In this document: one piece after another, positions 27,434 to 36,665 of the stretch
How positions within the stretch are numbered: position 1 is the stretch's first letter
How the letters are laid out: every line of letters starts with the position of its first letter
Origin: Curvibacter microcysteis
GTDB lineage: Bacteria; Pseudomonadota; Gammaproteobacteria; Burkholderiales; Burkholderiaceae_C
Reading direction: 5' to 3'
Assembly: GCF_028649455.1 (NCBI RefSeq)
Contig: NZ_JAQSIO010000001.1
Coordinates: 1 to 64,000, forward strand
DNA length: 64,000 bases
The notes under the pieces: generated by a model
Databases searched by the model: none
Told to the model about the DNA's origin: nothing
What the model saw: only the letters and a program-made list of their open reading frames with translations
Translations under genes and position numbers: made by a program

Positions 27434-28266
27434 GCCCCGCCCTGCCGCCCCCGGAGCACCTGGCCCTGCGTTGGCGCGAGCGCACGGTGCAGATCGAGTA
27501 CCAATGGCTGCACCCGGAGCGACAGCAGGTGCCCTTGCTGGTGTTTTTGCACGAGGGCCTGGGGTCGGTGGCCATGTGGAAGGACTTCCCACAGCAGCTC
27601 TGCCAGGCCCTGGGCTGGCGGGGCCTGATGTACTCGCGCCCCGGTTATGGCCAGTCCAGCCCGCGCCCCGCGGACGAGCACTGGGGCCCCGACTTCTTGC
27701 ACCAGCAAGCGCACGAGGTGCTGCCCGCCTTGCTGCAGGCGCTGGACGCCGCCCCGGCCCCTGGCCGCGCGCCGGTTTGGTTGCTGGGCCACAGCGATGG
27801 CGGCTCCATCGCCCTGCTCTACGCCAGCCGCCCCGACGCGGGCCTGGGCGGCGCCATCGTGCTGGCCCCGCACATCCTGGTCGAAGCCATTTCGCTGACC
27901 AGCATTGAGCAGGCCCGCCAGGCCTACCTGGCGCCCGACAGCCCCCTGCGCGCGGGCTTGGCGCGCTACCACGCCGACGTGGACTCGGCCTTCTGGGGCT
28001 GGAACCGCATCTGGCTGGCGCCCGAGTTCCAGCCCTGGAACATTGAAAGTGAACTCGCCCCCATCGCCTGCCCCTTGCTCGCCATCCAGGGCCTGGACGA
28101 CCCCTATGGCACGCTGGCGCAAATCCGAGGCATTGCCCGCCGCGTCCCCCAGACCCAGTTGCTGGAAATCCCCCACTGCGGCCACTCCCCCCACCGCGAC
28201 CAGCCCCAAGCCTTGATCACCGCCATTGAGGCGTTTGTGCAAAACCAGTCCGCCCCCCAGGCTTGA
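27430..28266 (+). CDS. Alpha/beta hydrolase at the end of the box operon
   Basis: 278 aa. Ser-His-Asp hydrolase with nucleophile motif GHSDGG, acid in 'GLDDPYG' and His in 'CGHSPHRDQP'. The ATG overlaps the ligase stop (ATGA), so it belongs to the DUF4863-boxD-bclA operon. Homologous hydrolases in box clusters may act as thioesterases or lactonases that rescue stalled CoA esters. The substrate is not evident. Confidence 0.9.
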   Translation: MSPALPPPEHLALRWRERTVQIEYQWLHPERQQVPLLVFLHEGLGSVAMWKDFPQQLCQALGWRGLMYSRPGYGQSSPRPADEHWGPDFLHQQAHEVLPALLQALDAAPAPGRAPVWLLGHSDGGSIALLYASRPDAGLGGAIVLAPHILVEAISLTSIEQARQAYLAPDSPLRAGLARYHADVDSAFWGWNRIWLAPEFQPWNIESELAPIACPLLAIQGLDDPYGTLAQIRGIARRVPQTQLLEIPHCGHSPHRDQPQALITAIEAFVQNQSAPQA

Positions 28267-28287
28267 CCCCGCCCCCACCGCCTTGAG

Positions 28288-28674
28288 GGCGTAGCGGATG
28301 GGTGTCAGGCTAGGCGGACGGAGCGCAGGAACCGGAACGTACTTCCTGCACGTGAGGATCCTGAGCACCGCCCAACGACGCATGGCGCCCATCCGGTAGC
28401 CAGCCCCCCAACAGCGGCCTCAAGGGCGTAGCGGATGGGTGTCAGGCTAGGCGGACGGAGCGCAAGGACCGGAACGTACTTCCTGTACGTGAGGATCCTG
28501 AGCACCGCCCAACGACGCATGGCGCCCATCCGGTAGCCAGCCCCCAACAGCGGCCTCGAGGGCGTAGCGGATGGGTGTCAGGCTAGGCGGACGGAGCGCA
28601 AGGACCGGAACGTACTTCCTGTACGTGAGGATCCTGAGCACCGCCCAACGACGCATGGCGCCCATCCGGTAGCC
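28288..28674. repeat. Three tandem copies of a 114-bp structured repeat
   Basis: Units at 28288-28401, 28425-28538 and 28561-28674 are nearly identical, with a period of 136-137 bp. Each begins GGCGTAGCGGATGGG and ends CCCATCCGGTAGCC. The ends are complementary (CGGATGGG with CCCATCCG), and an inner hairpin ACGTAC-TTCCT-GTACGT is perfect in copies 2 and 3. Each unit can thus fold into a long hairpin. The spacers carry CAGCGGCCT. The array fills the gap after the box operon, and the third copy is partly coding. Confidence 0.9.
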
Positions 28675-29770
28675 AGTACACCACCGCGTCGAAGGCGAGG
28701 TGGTGCATGAACTCCCTCAGCACCAACAAGCGCGCCGCCAGCCCCCGCCCCCCAGGCCACCCCTCCAAAGACGCCGGCCGACCTTCCGCGACGAGGCACA
28801 GCCGGTTGAACACGCGCTCCACCGCCTCCAGGCTCAGCAGCGGCCCCGAGGCGCCCGCCAGCTCAGCGATCTGCGCCCACCCGGGGTCGTGGGCCAGGGC
28901 GTGCAAGCGCGAACCCACGGGCAGGCGCGGCACCAGGCGCATCAACGCGTCCTCGACCGTGGCGATGGCCTCTTCCAGTTCGATGGGGCGCGGTGGGTCA
29001 TGGCGGAAAAAGGTCTTCGCCAGGGCCTCGACCCCGACCGGCCAGGGCAGCACTTGGGCAGCCTCACGGCCGTCGCCAAAAATCACCTGACTGCCTTGTG
29101 CGCCCAGGTGCAGCAAGGTCACCAGACCAGACACAGGGCTGCCCGTTGCTGGGGGACGGCCCTGGGCCAGCAACTCGGCATGGCACTGCACCCAGTTGCC
29201 AGAGGGTGGCTCGGGCTCGGGCGGTGGCTGGACATCGGTGGCCGCCGGCTCCGGCTCTGCCGGGACCAGAGCCAGCCCCGCGTCCCCCGCCGTCTGCAAC
29301 AGGGCGCGAAGGTCTTCGCCATCCAGGGAGCGCGCTGCGCCCAAACCGCCCACATGGCGGGCCGCAAGGGGATGGAACCGCACCCAGCGGAAGTCAGCCA
29401 TCTTGGTCAGCGGCTCGGCCTCGGGAAAGCGGTCCAGGTAGACCTGACGCGCCCGGTTGGCCTCGGGGCTGTCGGCCGCCGGCCAGTCGGCCTGCAACTG
29501 CAGACTGACCCGGGCCAGGCCATGCACGGGCTCGCCCGCCTGCTCGGGCTCGGCGATCAGCAGCGAGGCCTCCGGGCGGGCGGCCAAATGCGCGGCATGC
29601 GCAGCCAGGCCACTGACCAGGATCACCAGCGCAGGCTGTTGGTGGTCGATGGCATAGGGCACCTGAGACACAAAAGGCGCCCCCGCATCGGTGCAGGTGC
29701 CCAGGGCGGCCACGCGGCGCTCGGTCAGCAAACGGCGCAAGGCCAAGTCGAGTCGGGATTCGTGGGTCAT
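28583..29770 (-). CDS. Pyridoxamine-phosphate-oxidase-like fusion protein
   Basis: 395 aa. Residues 1-150 or so look like an FMN-binding split barrel of the HugZ/pyridoxamine 5'-phosphate oxidase type ('RRVAALGTCTDAGAPFVSQVPYAIDHQQPALVILVS', 'FRWVRFHPLAARHVGGLGAA'). A Pro/Glu-rich linker leads to a C-terminal domain (about 200-365) that I do not recognise. The last 31 or so residues (from WLPDG on) and the stop are encoded by the neighbouring 114-bp repeat. The native end was probably replaced or extended when the repeat arrived. Confidence 0.75.
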   Translation of the reverse strand: MTHESRLDLALRRLLTERRVAALGTCTDAGAPFVSQVPYAIDHQQPALVILVSGLAAHAAHLAARPEASLLIAEPEQAGEPVHGLARVSLQLQADWPAADSPEANRARQVYLDRFPEAEPLTKMADFRWVRFHPLAARHVGGLGAARSLDGEDLRALLQTAGDAGLALVPAEPEPAATDVQPPPEPEPPSGNWVQCHAELLAQGRPPATGSPVSGLVTLLHLGAQGSQVIFGDGREAAQVLPWPVGVEALAKTFFRHDPPRPIELEEAIATVEDALMRLVPRLPVGSRLHALAHDPGWAQIAELAGASGPLLSLEAVERVFNRLCLVAEGRPASLEGWPGGRGLAARLLVLREFMHHLAFDAVVYWLPDGRHASLGGAQDPHVQEVRSGPCAPSA

Positions 29771-29830
29771 GTCAGGGCTTGCTGGGGCCGCTCAGGCACG
29801 GGCCTCGCAGGGTGGTCAACGTGGGAGGGT

Positions 29831-30205
29831 TCAGCGCTCCGGGTGCGGATGGTGGTGGTTGGCCAGGGCCGCATCGTCATGGCCCAAGGCTGTGGCGCGG
29901 CGCCGGTTCACATGGTAGGCCGTCACCACCTGGTGGGCCACCATGTCCAGCGACGGTCGGGTGTTGCCCTGTTTGTCGGTCCAGACGCGTGGCGTCAAGC
30001 TGCCCGACAAGGCCACCGAGTCGCCATCGCCCAGCGCCAACAAGCCTTCAACCACCTCGGCCTCAAAGGCGATCACATTGACAAACAGGTTCTCGCCCTC
30101 GCTGGAGGTGGCGCGCACCCGGGCCACGGCAAAGGGTTGGTTGTGCCGGTCCATTCGGGACTCGGCGGCGCCGTGCAGGCGCCCAGAAATCAATCCATCA
30201 ATCAT
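29831..30205 (-). CDS. Single-stranded DNA-binding-like OB-fold protein
   Basis: 124 aa. Resembles SSB: 'MIDGLISGRLHGAAESRMDRHNQPFAVARVRAT', 'LFVNVIAFEAEVVEGLLALGDGDSVALSGSLTPRVWTDKQGNTRPSLDMVAHQVV'. This covers one OB fold, and it lacks the long acidic C-terminal tail of housekeeping SSB, ending instead in a His-rich tail. An ATG at 30226 would add seven basic residues, and the choice between the two is open. It is probably an accessory SSB. Confidence 0.78.
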   Translation of the reverse strand: MIDGLISGRLHGAAESRMDRHNQPFAVARVRATSSEGENLFVNVIAFEAEVVEGLLALGDGDSVALSGSLTPRVWTDKQGNTRPSLDMVAHQVVTAYHVNRRRATALGHDDAALANHHHPHPER

Positions 30206-30503
30206 CGTCGAACGCTTTCTTTTCATGCGGCCGGCGCGTGCCAACGGCCCACGGACCGGCCTGGGGCTCCCCGGACGGGCATCACCGTCCGCCCCCCTGC
30301 CAAAGGTGTAGCTTACAGAGGCGCCCGGGGGCGGGAGCGCCGATGGCCACAAATCCTTATTTTGACGGACGACCTCACGGGTCTGGCACAATCCCGGCCT
30401 GCCCGAGCCACCCCCGTCGCTCAGGCTGCGGCCCGGTTGCTTCGGGCCGCCTGAGGCGGCACTTTCTCGCCGCCGTTCCCCCCACAGCCTCTGGATATAC
30501 ACC

Positions 30504-30881
30504 ATGAACCGCTGCTCTTCATTGCCCCGCCGCCGCTGTTTGGCGGGCCTGTGCCTGCTGCTGGCCAGCGCCACCGGCACCGCCCTGGCCCAGGTGCGCG
30601 ACTTCCCGGCCGCCGCCCTGCGCGGCACCCTGGTCGTGACCCAACCCCCGATCGTGCTGATGGATGGGGTGCAAACCCGGCTCTCCCCGGGCGCGCGCAT
30701 CCGCAATGCCGAGAACCTGATGGTGCTGTCGGCCAGTGTGCTGAATCAAAGCCTGACGGTGAACTACACCCGCGACACCCACGGCCTGGTGCACGAGGTC
30801 TGGATCCTGACCGCGGCCGAAGCCTCGCTCAAGCGTGGCACGGCCGCCCCCAGCAGCAACCTCGTCACCGAGCAGAAATAA
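30504..30881 (+). CDS. Small exported protein of unknown function
   Basis: 125 aa. A clear signal peptide (basic n-region [11 protein letters not shown], hydrophobic core, cleavage near ALA-Q at about residue 29) points to the periplasm. The mature part is about 95 residues ('[39 protein letters not shown]...') and contains no domain I can name. It precedes miaB by 91 bases. A GC-rich hairpin (30420-30455) and a possible TTGACG (30362-30367) lie upstream. Confidence 0.82.
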   Translation: MNRCSSLPRRRCLAGLCLLLASATGTALAQVRDFPAAALRGTLVVTQPPIVLMDGVQTRLSPGARIRNAENLMVLSASVLNQSLTVNYTRDTHGLVHEVWILTAAEASLKRGTAAPSSNLVTEQK

Positions 30882-30972
30882 GCCGGTCGCGCCCCCGCCG
30901 GCCAGCCCCGACACCCCACAGCGGGCGCCGCCCCAGGTGCGGCCCCACCCCTGTATTTCGACGGAATTCGCC

Positions 30973-32331
30973 ATGAGCAAAAAAGTCTTCATCAAAACCT
31001 TTGGCTGCCAGATGAACGAGTACGACTCGGACAAGATGGCCGACGTGCTGGGCGCCGCCCAGGGCTACGAGCCCACGCAGAACGTGGACGAGGCCGACCT
31101 GATCCTGTTCAACACCTGCTCGGTGCGCGAAAAGGCGCAAGAAAAAGTGTTCTCTGACCTGGGCCGGGTGCAGCACCTGAAGAAAAAAGGCGTGCTGATT
31201 GGCGTGGGCGGCTGCGTGGCCAGCCAGGAAGGCGCCGAGATCATCAAGCGCGCGCCCTATGTGGACGTGGTGTTTGGCCCGCAAACCCTGCACCGCCTGC
31301 CCGAGATGCTGCAAGCGCGCCAGCGCCTGGAGCGCCCGCAGGTGGACATCAGCTTCCCCGAGATCGAGAAGTTCGACCACCTGCCGCCGGCGCGCGTGGA
31401 AGGCGTGACCGCTTTTGTCTCGATCATGGAAGGCTGCTCCAAGTACTGCAGCTACTGCGTGGTGCCCTACACCCGCGGTGAAGAAGTGAGTCGCCCCTTC
31501 GAGGACGTGCTGGTCGAGGTCGCCGGTCTGGCCGACCAGGGCGTGCGCGAGGTCACGCTGCTGGGGCAGAACGTGAACGCCTACCGCGGCAAGATGGGCG
31601 ACACCGCTGAGATCGCCGACTTCGCGCTGCTGATCGAGTACATCGCCGACATCCCCGGCATCGAGCGCATCCGCTACACCACCAGCCACCCCAATGAGTT
31701 CACGCCGCGCCTGATCGAGGCCTATGCCCGGGTGCCCAAGCTGGTCAGCCACCTGCACCTGCCGGTGCAGCACGGCAGCGACCGCATCCTGATGGCCATG
31801 AAGCGCGGCTACACCGCCATGGAATACAAGAGCACGATCCGCAAGCTGCGCGCCATCCGGCCCGAGATGGCCATGAGCAGCGACTTCATCGTGGGCTTCC
31901 CCGGCGAGACCGAGGAAGACTTCGGCAAGATGATGAAGCTGATCGAAGACATCGGCTACGACACCTCGTTCAGCTTCATCTTCAGCCCGCGCCCGGGCAC
32001 GCCGGCGGCCAACCTGAGCGACGACACACCGCACGAGGTCAAGCTCAAGCGCCTGCAGCACCTGCAAGCGGTGATCGAGGCCAACGTCAAGCGCATCGGC
32101 GAGAGCCGTGTGGGCACGGTGCAGCGCATCCTGGTCGAAGGCCCGTCGCGCAAGTCCACCCCCGAGGCGCCCGAGCTGATGGGCCGCACCGAATGCAACC
32201 GGGTGCTGAACTTCCCGGCCGGCCCGCAGGGCAGCCGCCTGGTGGGCCAGATGGTCGACGTGGCCGTGACCCAGTCGCTGGGCCACGCACTCAAGGGCGA
32301 ACTGCGCCTGCGCGAAACCAGCCTGGCCTGA
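30973..32331 (+). CDS. miaB: tRNA-2-methylthio-N6-dimethylallyladenosine synthase MiaB
   Basis: 452 aa. Radical SAM methylthiotransferase that modifies A37 of tRNAs reading UNN codons. The first [4Fe-4S] cluster is held by Cys12, Cys49 and Cys81; the SAM cluster by Cys155, Cys159 and Cys162 (CSKYCSYC). A C-terminal TRAM domain follows from about residue 380. The start [12 protein letters not shown] is the usual one. It converges on ffh with a terminator between. Confidence 0.97.
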   Translation: MSKKVFIKTFGCQMNEYDSDKMADVLGAAQGYEPTQNVDEADLILFNTCSVREKAQEKVFSDLGRVQHLKKKGVLIGVGGCVASQEGAEIIKRAPYVDVVFGPQTLHRLPEMLQARQRLERPQVDISFPEIEKFDHLPPARVEGVTAFVSIMEGCSKYCSYCVVPYTRGEEVSRPFEDVLVEVAGLADQGVREVTLLGQNVNAYRGKMGDTAEIADFALLIEYIADIPGIERIRYTTSHPNEFTPRLIEAYARVPKLVSHLHLPVQHGSDRILMAMKRGYTAMEYKSTIRKLRAIRPEMAMSSDFIVGFPGETEEDFGKMMKLIEDIGYDTSFSFIFSPRPGTPAANLSDDTPHEVKLKRLQHLQAVIEANVKRIGESRVGTVQRILVEGPSRKSTPEAPELMGRTECNRVLNFPAGPQGSRLVGQMVDVAVTQSLGHALKGELRLRETSLA

Positions 32332-32341
32332 GCACGGGGCG

Positions 32342-32368
32342 AAAAAAAAGCGCTCCCTCGGGAGCGCT
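32342..32368 (-). terminator. Rho-independent terminator of ffh
   Basis: AGCGCTCCC and GGGAGCGCT form a 9-bp stem with a very short loop. On the minus strand it is followed by eight T residues, so it ends the ffh transcript. It can also slow transcription coming from miaB. Confidence 0.85.
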
Positions 32369-32394
32369 GATTCGGTTCACCGGCCGCGGCCGGG

Positions 32395-33759
32395 TCAGAA
32401 CGGCATCTTGGGCATGCCCTTCATGCCGCCCATGCGCTTCATCATCTTCATGAGGCCGCCGCCCTTCATCTTCTTCATCATGGTCTGCATCTGGTCAAAC
32501 TCGTTGAGCAGGCGGTTGACCTCCTGCACCTGCACGCCGGCGCCGCTGGCAATGCGGCGCTTGCGCGTGGCCTTGATCAGCTCGGGCTTGCGGCGCTCGA
32601 GGGCGGTCATGCTGCAGATGATGCCTTCCTTGCGGCGGATGTCGCGTTCGGCCTTGTCCATGTCCATCTGACCGGCCTTGGCCGAGAGCTGGGCCGGCAG
32701 CTTGTCCATCAGGCTGGACAGGCCGCCCATTTGCTTCATTTGCTGGATCTGGGCCAGGAAGTCGTTGAGGTCAAAGCCGTCGCCACTCTTGACCTTGGCG
32801 GCCAGGCGCTGCGCGGCCTCGATGTCGACACCGGCCGTGACCTGCTCGACCAGGGCCACGATGTCGCCCATGCCCAGGATGCGGCCTGCGTGGCGCTCGG
32901 CGTCGAACACCTCCAGGCCGTCGATTTTTTCGGACACCCCCGCGAACTTGATCGGTGCACCGGTGATCTGGCGCACCGACAGGGCCGCACCGCCGCGCGA
33001 GTCGCCATCCAGCTTGGTCAGCACGATGCCGGTCAGCGGCAGGGCCTCCTTGAAGGCCTTGGCGGTGTTGATCGCGTCCTGGCCCTGCATGGCGTCGACC
33101 ACGAACAGGGTTTCGATGGGCTTGAGCGCGGCATGCAGTTGCTTGATTTCGGTCATCAAGACCTCGTCAATGGCCAGGCGGCCCGCCGTGTCGACCAGCA
33201 GCACGTCAAAAAAGTGCTTCTTGGCGTAGTCCAAAGCCGCATGGGCGATGTCCAGCGGCTTCTGGTCGGGCGAGCTGGGGAACCACTCGGCGCCGGCCTG
33301 GGCGGTGACGGTCTTGAGCTGTTCGATGGCCGCCGGGCGGTACACGTCGCCCGATACGGTCAGCACTTTCTTCTTGCGCTTCTCGATCAGGTGCTTGGCC
33401 AGCTTGGCCGTGGTGGTGGTCTTGCCCGCGCCCTGCAGGCCGGCCATCAGGATGACGGCGGGCGGCTGGGTGGCCAGGTTCAGGTCGGCCACGCCTTCAC
33501 CCATGGTGGCGGCGAGTTCGCGGTTGACGATGCCCACCAGGGCCTGGCCCGGCTTGAGCGAGCCCAGCACGTCTTGGCCCAGGGCCTTGTCTTTCACCCG
33601 CGCAATGAAGTCGCGCACCACCGGCAGGGCCACGTCGGCCTCCAGCAAGGCCATGCGGACTTCGCGCAGCATGTCGGCCACATTCGACTCGGTGATGCGG
33701 GCCTGGCCACTCATCTGCTTGACGAGGCGGGAAAGTTTGTCGGTAAGGGCGGAGGCCAT
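32395..33759 (-). CDS. ffh: Signal recognition particle protein Ffh
   Basis: 454 aa. GTPase that binds 4.5S RNA and signal sequences of nascent membrane proteins. It has an N domain, a G domain ('LMAGLQGAGKTTTTAKLA', 'DTAGRL', 'TKLDGDSRGG') and a Met-rich M domain ending in 'MMKRMGGMKGMPKMPF'. The start MASALTDKLSRL is the family start. It is divergent from ypjD. Confidence 0.97.
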   Translation of the reverse strand: MASALTDKLSRLVKQMSGQARITESNVADMLREVRMALLEADVALPVVRDFIARVKDKALGQDVLGSLKPGQALVGIVNRELAATMGEGVADLNLATQPPAVILMAGLQGAGKTTTTAKLAKHLIEKRKKKVLTVSGDVYRPAAIEQLKTVTAQAGAEWFPSSPDQKPLDIAHAALDYAKKHFFDVLLVDTAGRLAIDEVLMTEIKQLHAALKPIETLFVVDAMQGQDAINTAKAFKEALPLTGIVLTKLDGDSRGGAALSVRQITGAPIKFAGVSEKIDGLEVFDAERHAGRILGMGDIVALVEQVTAGVDIEAAQRLAAKVKSGDGFDLNDFLAQIQQMKQMGGLSSLMDKLPAQLSAKAGQMDMDKAERDIRRKEGIICSMTALERRKPELIKATRKRRIASGAGVQVQEVNRLLNEFDQMQTMMKKMKGGGLMKMMKRMGGMKGMPKMPF

Positions 33760-33869
33760 GTGAGATGTTCCGTGAAGGGTTGAGCGGGCTGGGCCAGCAA
33801 GGCCAAGGCCTTGCAAAGACGGCGGGCAGCGCGCCGGGCACCCGGGTGCAAGACGCTAAACTGTGACAC

Positions 33870-34673
33870 ATGATTTTATCCAGTGCGTCCACCGGTCAAG
33901 TGATGCTCGGCGTGGCCGCCGCCGCTGCCTATGCCGTGCCCGCGCTTCGGGCGGCCCGCAGCCACCCCCTGGCCGTGCGTTGCGCCCTGTTGGTCGCGTG
34001 GTTCTTGCACGCCCTGCTGCTGGTGCTGGGCCTGGTCGGCGACACGCCCCGCTTTGGTTTTGCCCCGGCGCTGTCCGTCACCGCCTGGCTGGTGCTGACG
34101 GTGTATGGCGTCGAAAGCCGGCTGTTCCCTCAATTGCAGGCGCGCTGGGCGCTGGCCGGACTGGGCGCGCTGGCCGTGGTGCTGGCTTTGCTGTTCCCGG
34201 GCCAGCCCCTGCATGTGGCGGCCTCGCCCTGGTTGCCCCTGCACTGGGCGCTGGGCATCGCCTCCTATGGTCTGTTTGGGGCCGCTGTGGTGCACGCCTG
34301 GCTGATGACGCGTGCCGAGCAACGCATTCGCCAGGCCGCCGACCCCCACAGCGGCGTGCCTTTGCTGACGCTGGAGCGGCTCACCTTCCGCTTTGTCAGT
34401 GCCGGCTTCGTGCTGCTCAGCGCCACCTTGCTGGCCGGCTGGCTGTTCGGCGAGACCCTGTACGGCCGGGCCTGGAAATGGGACCACAAATCGGTGTTCT
34501 CGGTGCTGTCCTGGCTGGCTTTTGCCACCTTGCTGCTGGGCCGGGCCCGCTTTGGCTGGCGCGGCAAGCGGGCCCTGCGCATGCTCTACATCGGCACAGG
34601 CCTCTTGCTGCTGGCCTATGTGGGTTCGCGCTTTGTGCTGGAGGTCTTGCTGACCCGTGGAGGGACGGCATGA
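33870..34673 (+). CDS. ypjD: YpjD/CcsA-like inner-membrane protein
   Basis: 267 aa with about eight transmembrane segments. The C-terminal half has the 'WDHKSVFSVLSWLAFATLL' pattern of the CcsA/HemX cytochrome c assembly superfamily, matching the YpjD family usually encoded next to ffh in proteobacteria. The WWD haem-handling motif of true CcsA is not obvious. Its stop overlaps the start of the next gene (ATGA), beginning a tightly packed run through pilS. Confidence 0.88.
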   Translation: MILSSASTGQVMLGVAAAAAYAVPALRAARSHPLAVRCALLVAWFLHALLLVLGLVGDTPRFGFAPALSVTAWLVLTVYGVESRLFPQLQARWALAGLGALAVVLALLFPGQPLHVAASPWLPLHWALGIASYGLFGAAVVHAWLMTRAEQRIRQAADPHSGVPLLTLERLTFRFVSAGFVLLSATLLAGWLFGETLYGRAWKWDHKSVFSVLSWLAFATLLLGRARFGWRGKRALRMLYIGTGLLLLAYVGSRFVLEVLLTRGGTA

Positions 34674-34927
34674 AATACCTGACCGTGATCGCCATTGCGC
34701 TGGGCGTGTACTGGTTCTGGCGCCAGGGCCGCCTGGCCGACAAGGCCGAGCGTGAGCGCACGGCCCAGCGCCCGCCCATGCCCCGGGGGGCCACACCGCC
34801 CCAGGACATGGTGGCCTGCGAGGTCTGTGGCCTGCACCTGCCGCGCAGCGACGCACTGGCCGACGGCCCGGGCGGCAGCGCCCCGTTTTACTGCAGCCCG
34901 GAGCACCGCCGGAGCCGCCGCGGCTGA
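34670..34927 (+). CDS. Small anchored zinc-ribbon-like protein (PP0621 type)
   Basis: 85 aa. One N-terminal transmembrane segment (residues 3-17, MKYLTVIAIALGVYWFW) is followed by a basic linker and a C-terminal domain with 'CEVCGLHLP' and 'FYCSPEHR', giving three Cys and one or two His for a zinc site. It corresponds to the PP0621 family commonly found between ypjD and pilS. It overlaps both neighbours by a few bases, so translation is coupled. Its function is unknown. Confidence 0.85.
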   Translation: MKYLTVIAIALGVYWFWRQGRLADKAERERTAQRPPMPRGATPPQDMVACEVCGLHLPRSDALADGPGGSAPFYCSPEHRRSRRG

Positions 34928-36660
34928 TGCACCCCAGCGACACCCCGTCGCCGTCGTGGTTCAGCCCTCTGGTTCTGGACGACCCCGAGTTGTTCTCGGA
35001 CCTGCGCACCCCTTCGCGCCTGTGGCATGGCTTCCTCACTGCACGCCTGATGCTGGCGCTGGCCATCCTGGCCTTGCAGCTGTTGGGCACCTTGCTGTCG
35101 CAGCCCCTGAACATCGGCCTCTTGCTGTTGGGCCTGGCCTACCTGGGCGCCACTTTGAGCAGCCGGCTGCTGGCCTCAGACCGCCCACCGACCCCGGTGC
35201 TGGGCCCCCACTGGCTGCCCACCATCGGCATGGACTTGCTGGTGTTTTCCTTGCTGCAGTGGTGGCAACCGGGCAATGTGAACTACACCCCGCTGCTGGG
35301 CATGCCGGTGCTGATGGCGGCAGCCCTGGGTTCGCGCCTGCTCACCTTGTCCAGCGCGGCGGCGGGCACCTTGATGCTGCTGGCGCAGGCCGGCCTGCAG
35401 CAGCACCTGCCAGGCACCGACGTGGCGGCCCTGTTCCTGCAGGCGGGGCTGACGGGCAGCGGCTACTTTGTCATTGGCCTGCTGGTGTTTCAGCTGGCGC
35501 AGCGCCTGGCCCGAGAGGAAAGGCTCTCGCACCGCAACCGCATGGCGGCCAAAGTGCAGGCGCAGGTGAATGCCCTGGTGATCGACAACCTGCACGATGG
35601 CCTGCTGGTCGTCGACGCACGCGAGACGGTGCGCGCCCTGAACCCGGCCGCCCGCGCCTTGCTGGGCCCGCAGGCCTCGGACCTGGCCACGGGTTTTTGG
35701 CTGGGCCGCCATGCCGACTGGCAAGCCCTGCTGGACCTGGCCCGAAGAACCTTCCTTGAGCAACAGGCCTTGGTGCAGGACGTCAGCCTGAAACGGCCCG
35801 TGCCCGGCACCGCCCAAGTGCACGTCCGCACGCGCCTGACCGCCAGCAGCGACCCGCTGGCCGGCAACCTGTGCGTGATGTTTTTGCAGGACCTGCGCGA
35901 ATTGGAAGCCCGCTTGCGCACCGAAAAGCTCGCCGCCATGGGCCGCATGTCGGCCGCCATGGCCCACGAAATCCGCAACCCCCTGGCCGCGATCGCCCAG
36001 GCCAATGCCTTGTTGGAAGAAGACGTGCAGGACCCGGCCCAGCGCCGCCTGGTGCTGATGGTGCAGCAAAACGCACAGCGCCTGACGCGCATCGTCGAAG
36101 ACATCCTGGACATCGCGCGCGTGCAACACCAGCAGCCGCAAGCGATGTCCAGCGCGGTGTCCCTGGACGAGCAAGTGGCCCTGAGCTGCCACGACTGGCA
36201 ACGCCAGGCGCCCGCGCAGCGGGCCTTCAAGCTGGACCTGCAAGCCACAGGCGCCTGGGTTGTGTTTGACAACGACCACCTGCGCCGGGTGCTGGTGAAC
36301 CTGCTGGACAACGCCTTGCGCTACCAGGGGCCACACAGCGACTCCTTGCAGATCAGCACCCGCTGTGTGCCTAGCGAAGGCGCCTCGCTGCAGGTCTGGA
36401 GCGATGGCCCGACCATGGAGGCCAGCGTGGAGCGGCACCTGTTCGAACCCTTTTTCTCTTCTGAGAGCCGCTCCACCGGCCTGGGCCTGTACATCTGCCG
36501 CCAGCTCTGCGAGCGCCATGGTGCCCAGATCCACTTCCAACGCGTGGACCAGGACACGGCCCGCGGCGCGCAGCCCGGGAACGCCTTCGTCCTGCGTTTG
36601 AACCTGCAGTCCGCCCCCGACGCCCCGTCGCAGCTGAGCTTTGACACAATGGCACGCTGA
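34927..36660 (+). CDS. pilS: Sensor histidine kinase PilS
   Basis: 577 aa. N-terminal membrane domain with about six transmembrane segments (30-190), a PAS-like domain (215-320) and a HisKA/HATPase module with phospho-acceptor His347 in 'MAHEIRNPL', N-box 'LVNLLDNALRY' and 'STGLGLYICRQL'. PilS senses pilin in the membrane and signals to PilR to set type IV pilin transcription. The start overlaps the preceding stop, and pilR follows after five bases. Confidence 0.94.
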   Translation: MHPSDTPSPSWFSPLVLDDPELFSDLRTPSRLWHGFLTARLMLALAILALQLLGTLLSQPLNIGLLLLGLAYLGATLSSRLLASDRPPTPVLGPHWLPTIGMDLLVFSLLQWWQPGNVNYTPLLGMPVLMAAALGSRLLTLSSAAAGTLMLLAQAGLQQHLPGTDVAALFLQAGLTGSGYFVIGLLVFQLAQRLAREERLSHRNRMAAKVQAQVNALVIDNLHDGLLVVDARETVRALNPAARALLGPQASDLATGFWLGRHADWQALLDLARRTFLEQQALVQDVSLKRPVPGTAQVHVRTRLTASSDPLAGNLCVMFLQDLRELEARLRTEKLAAMGRMSAAMAHEIRNPLAAIAQANALLEEDVQDPAQRRLVLMVQQNAQRLTRIVEDILDIARVQHQQPQAMSSAVSLDEQVALSCHDWQRQAPAQRAFKLDLQATGAWVVFDNDHLRRVLVNLLDNALRYQGPHSDSLQISTRCVPSEGASLQVWSDGPTMEASVERHLFEPFFSSESRSTGLGLYICRQLCERHGAQIHFQRVDQDTARGAQPGNAFVLRLNLQSAPDAPSQLSFDTMAR

Positions 36661-36665
36661 TCACC

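Noticed and set aside
28288-28674. A CRISPR array or protein-coding repeat family
   Set aside because: The units are 114 bp with near-constant 22-bp spacers, not short repeats with unique spacers. Short frames within them are by-products of the repeat, apart from the one that extends the flavin-reductase-like gene.
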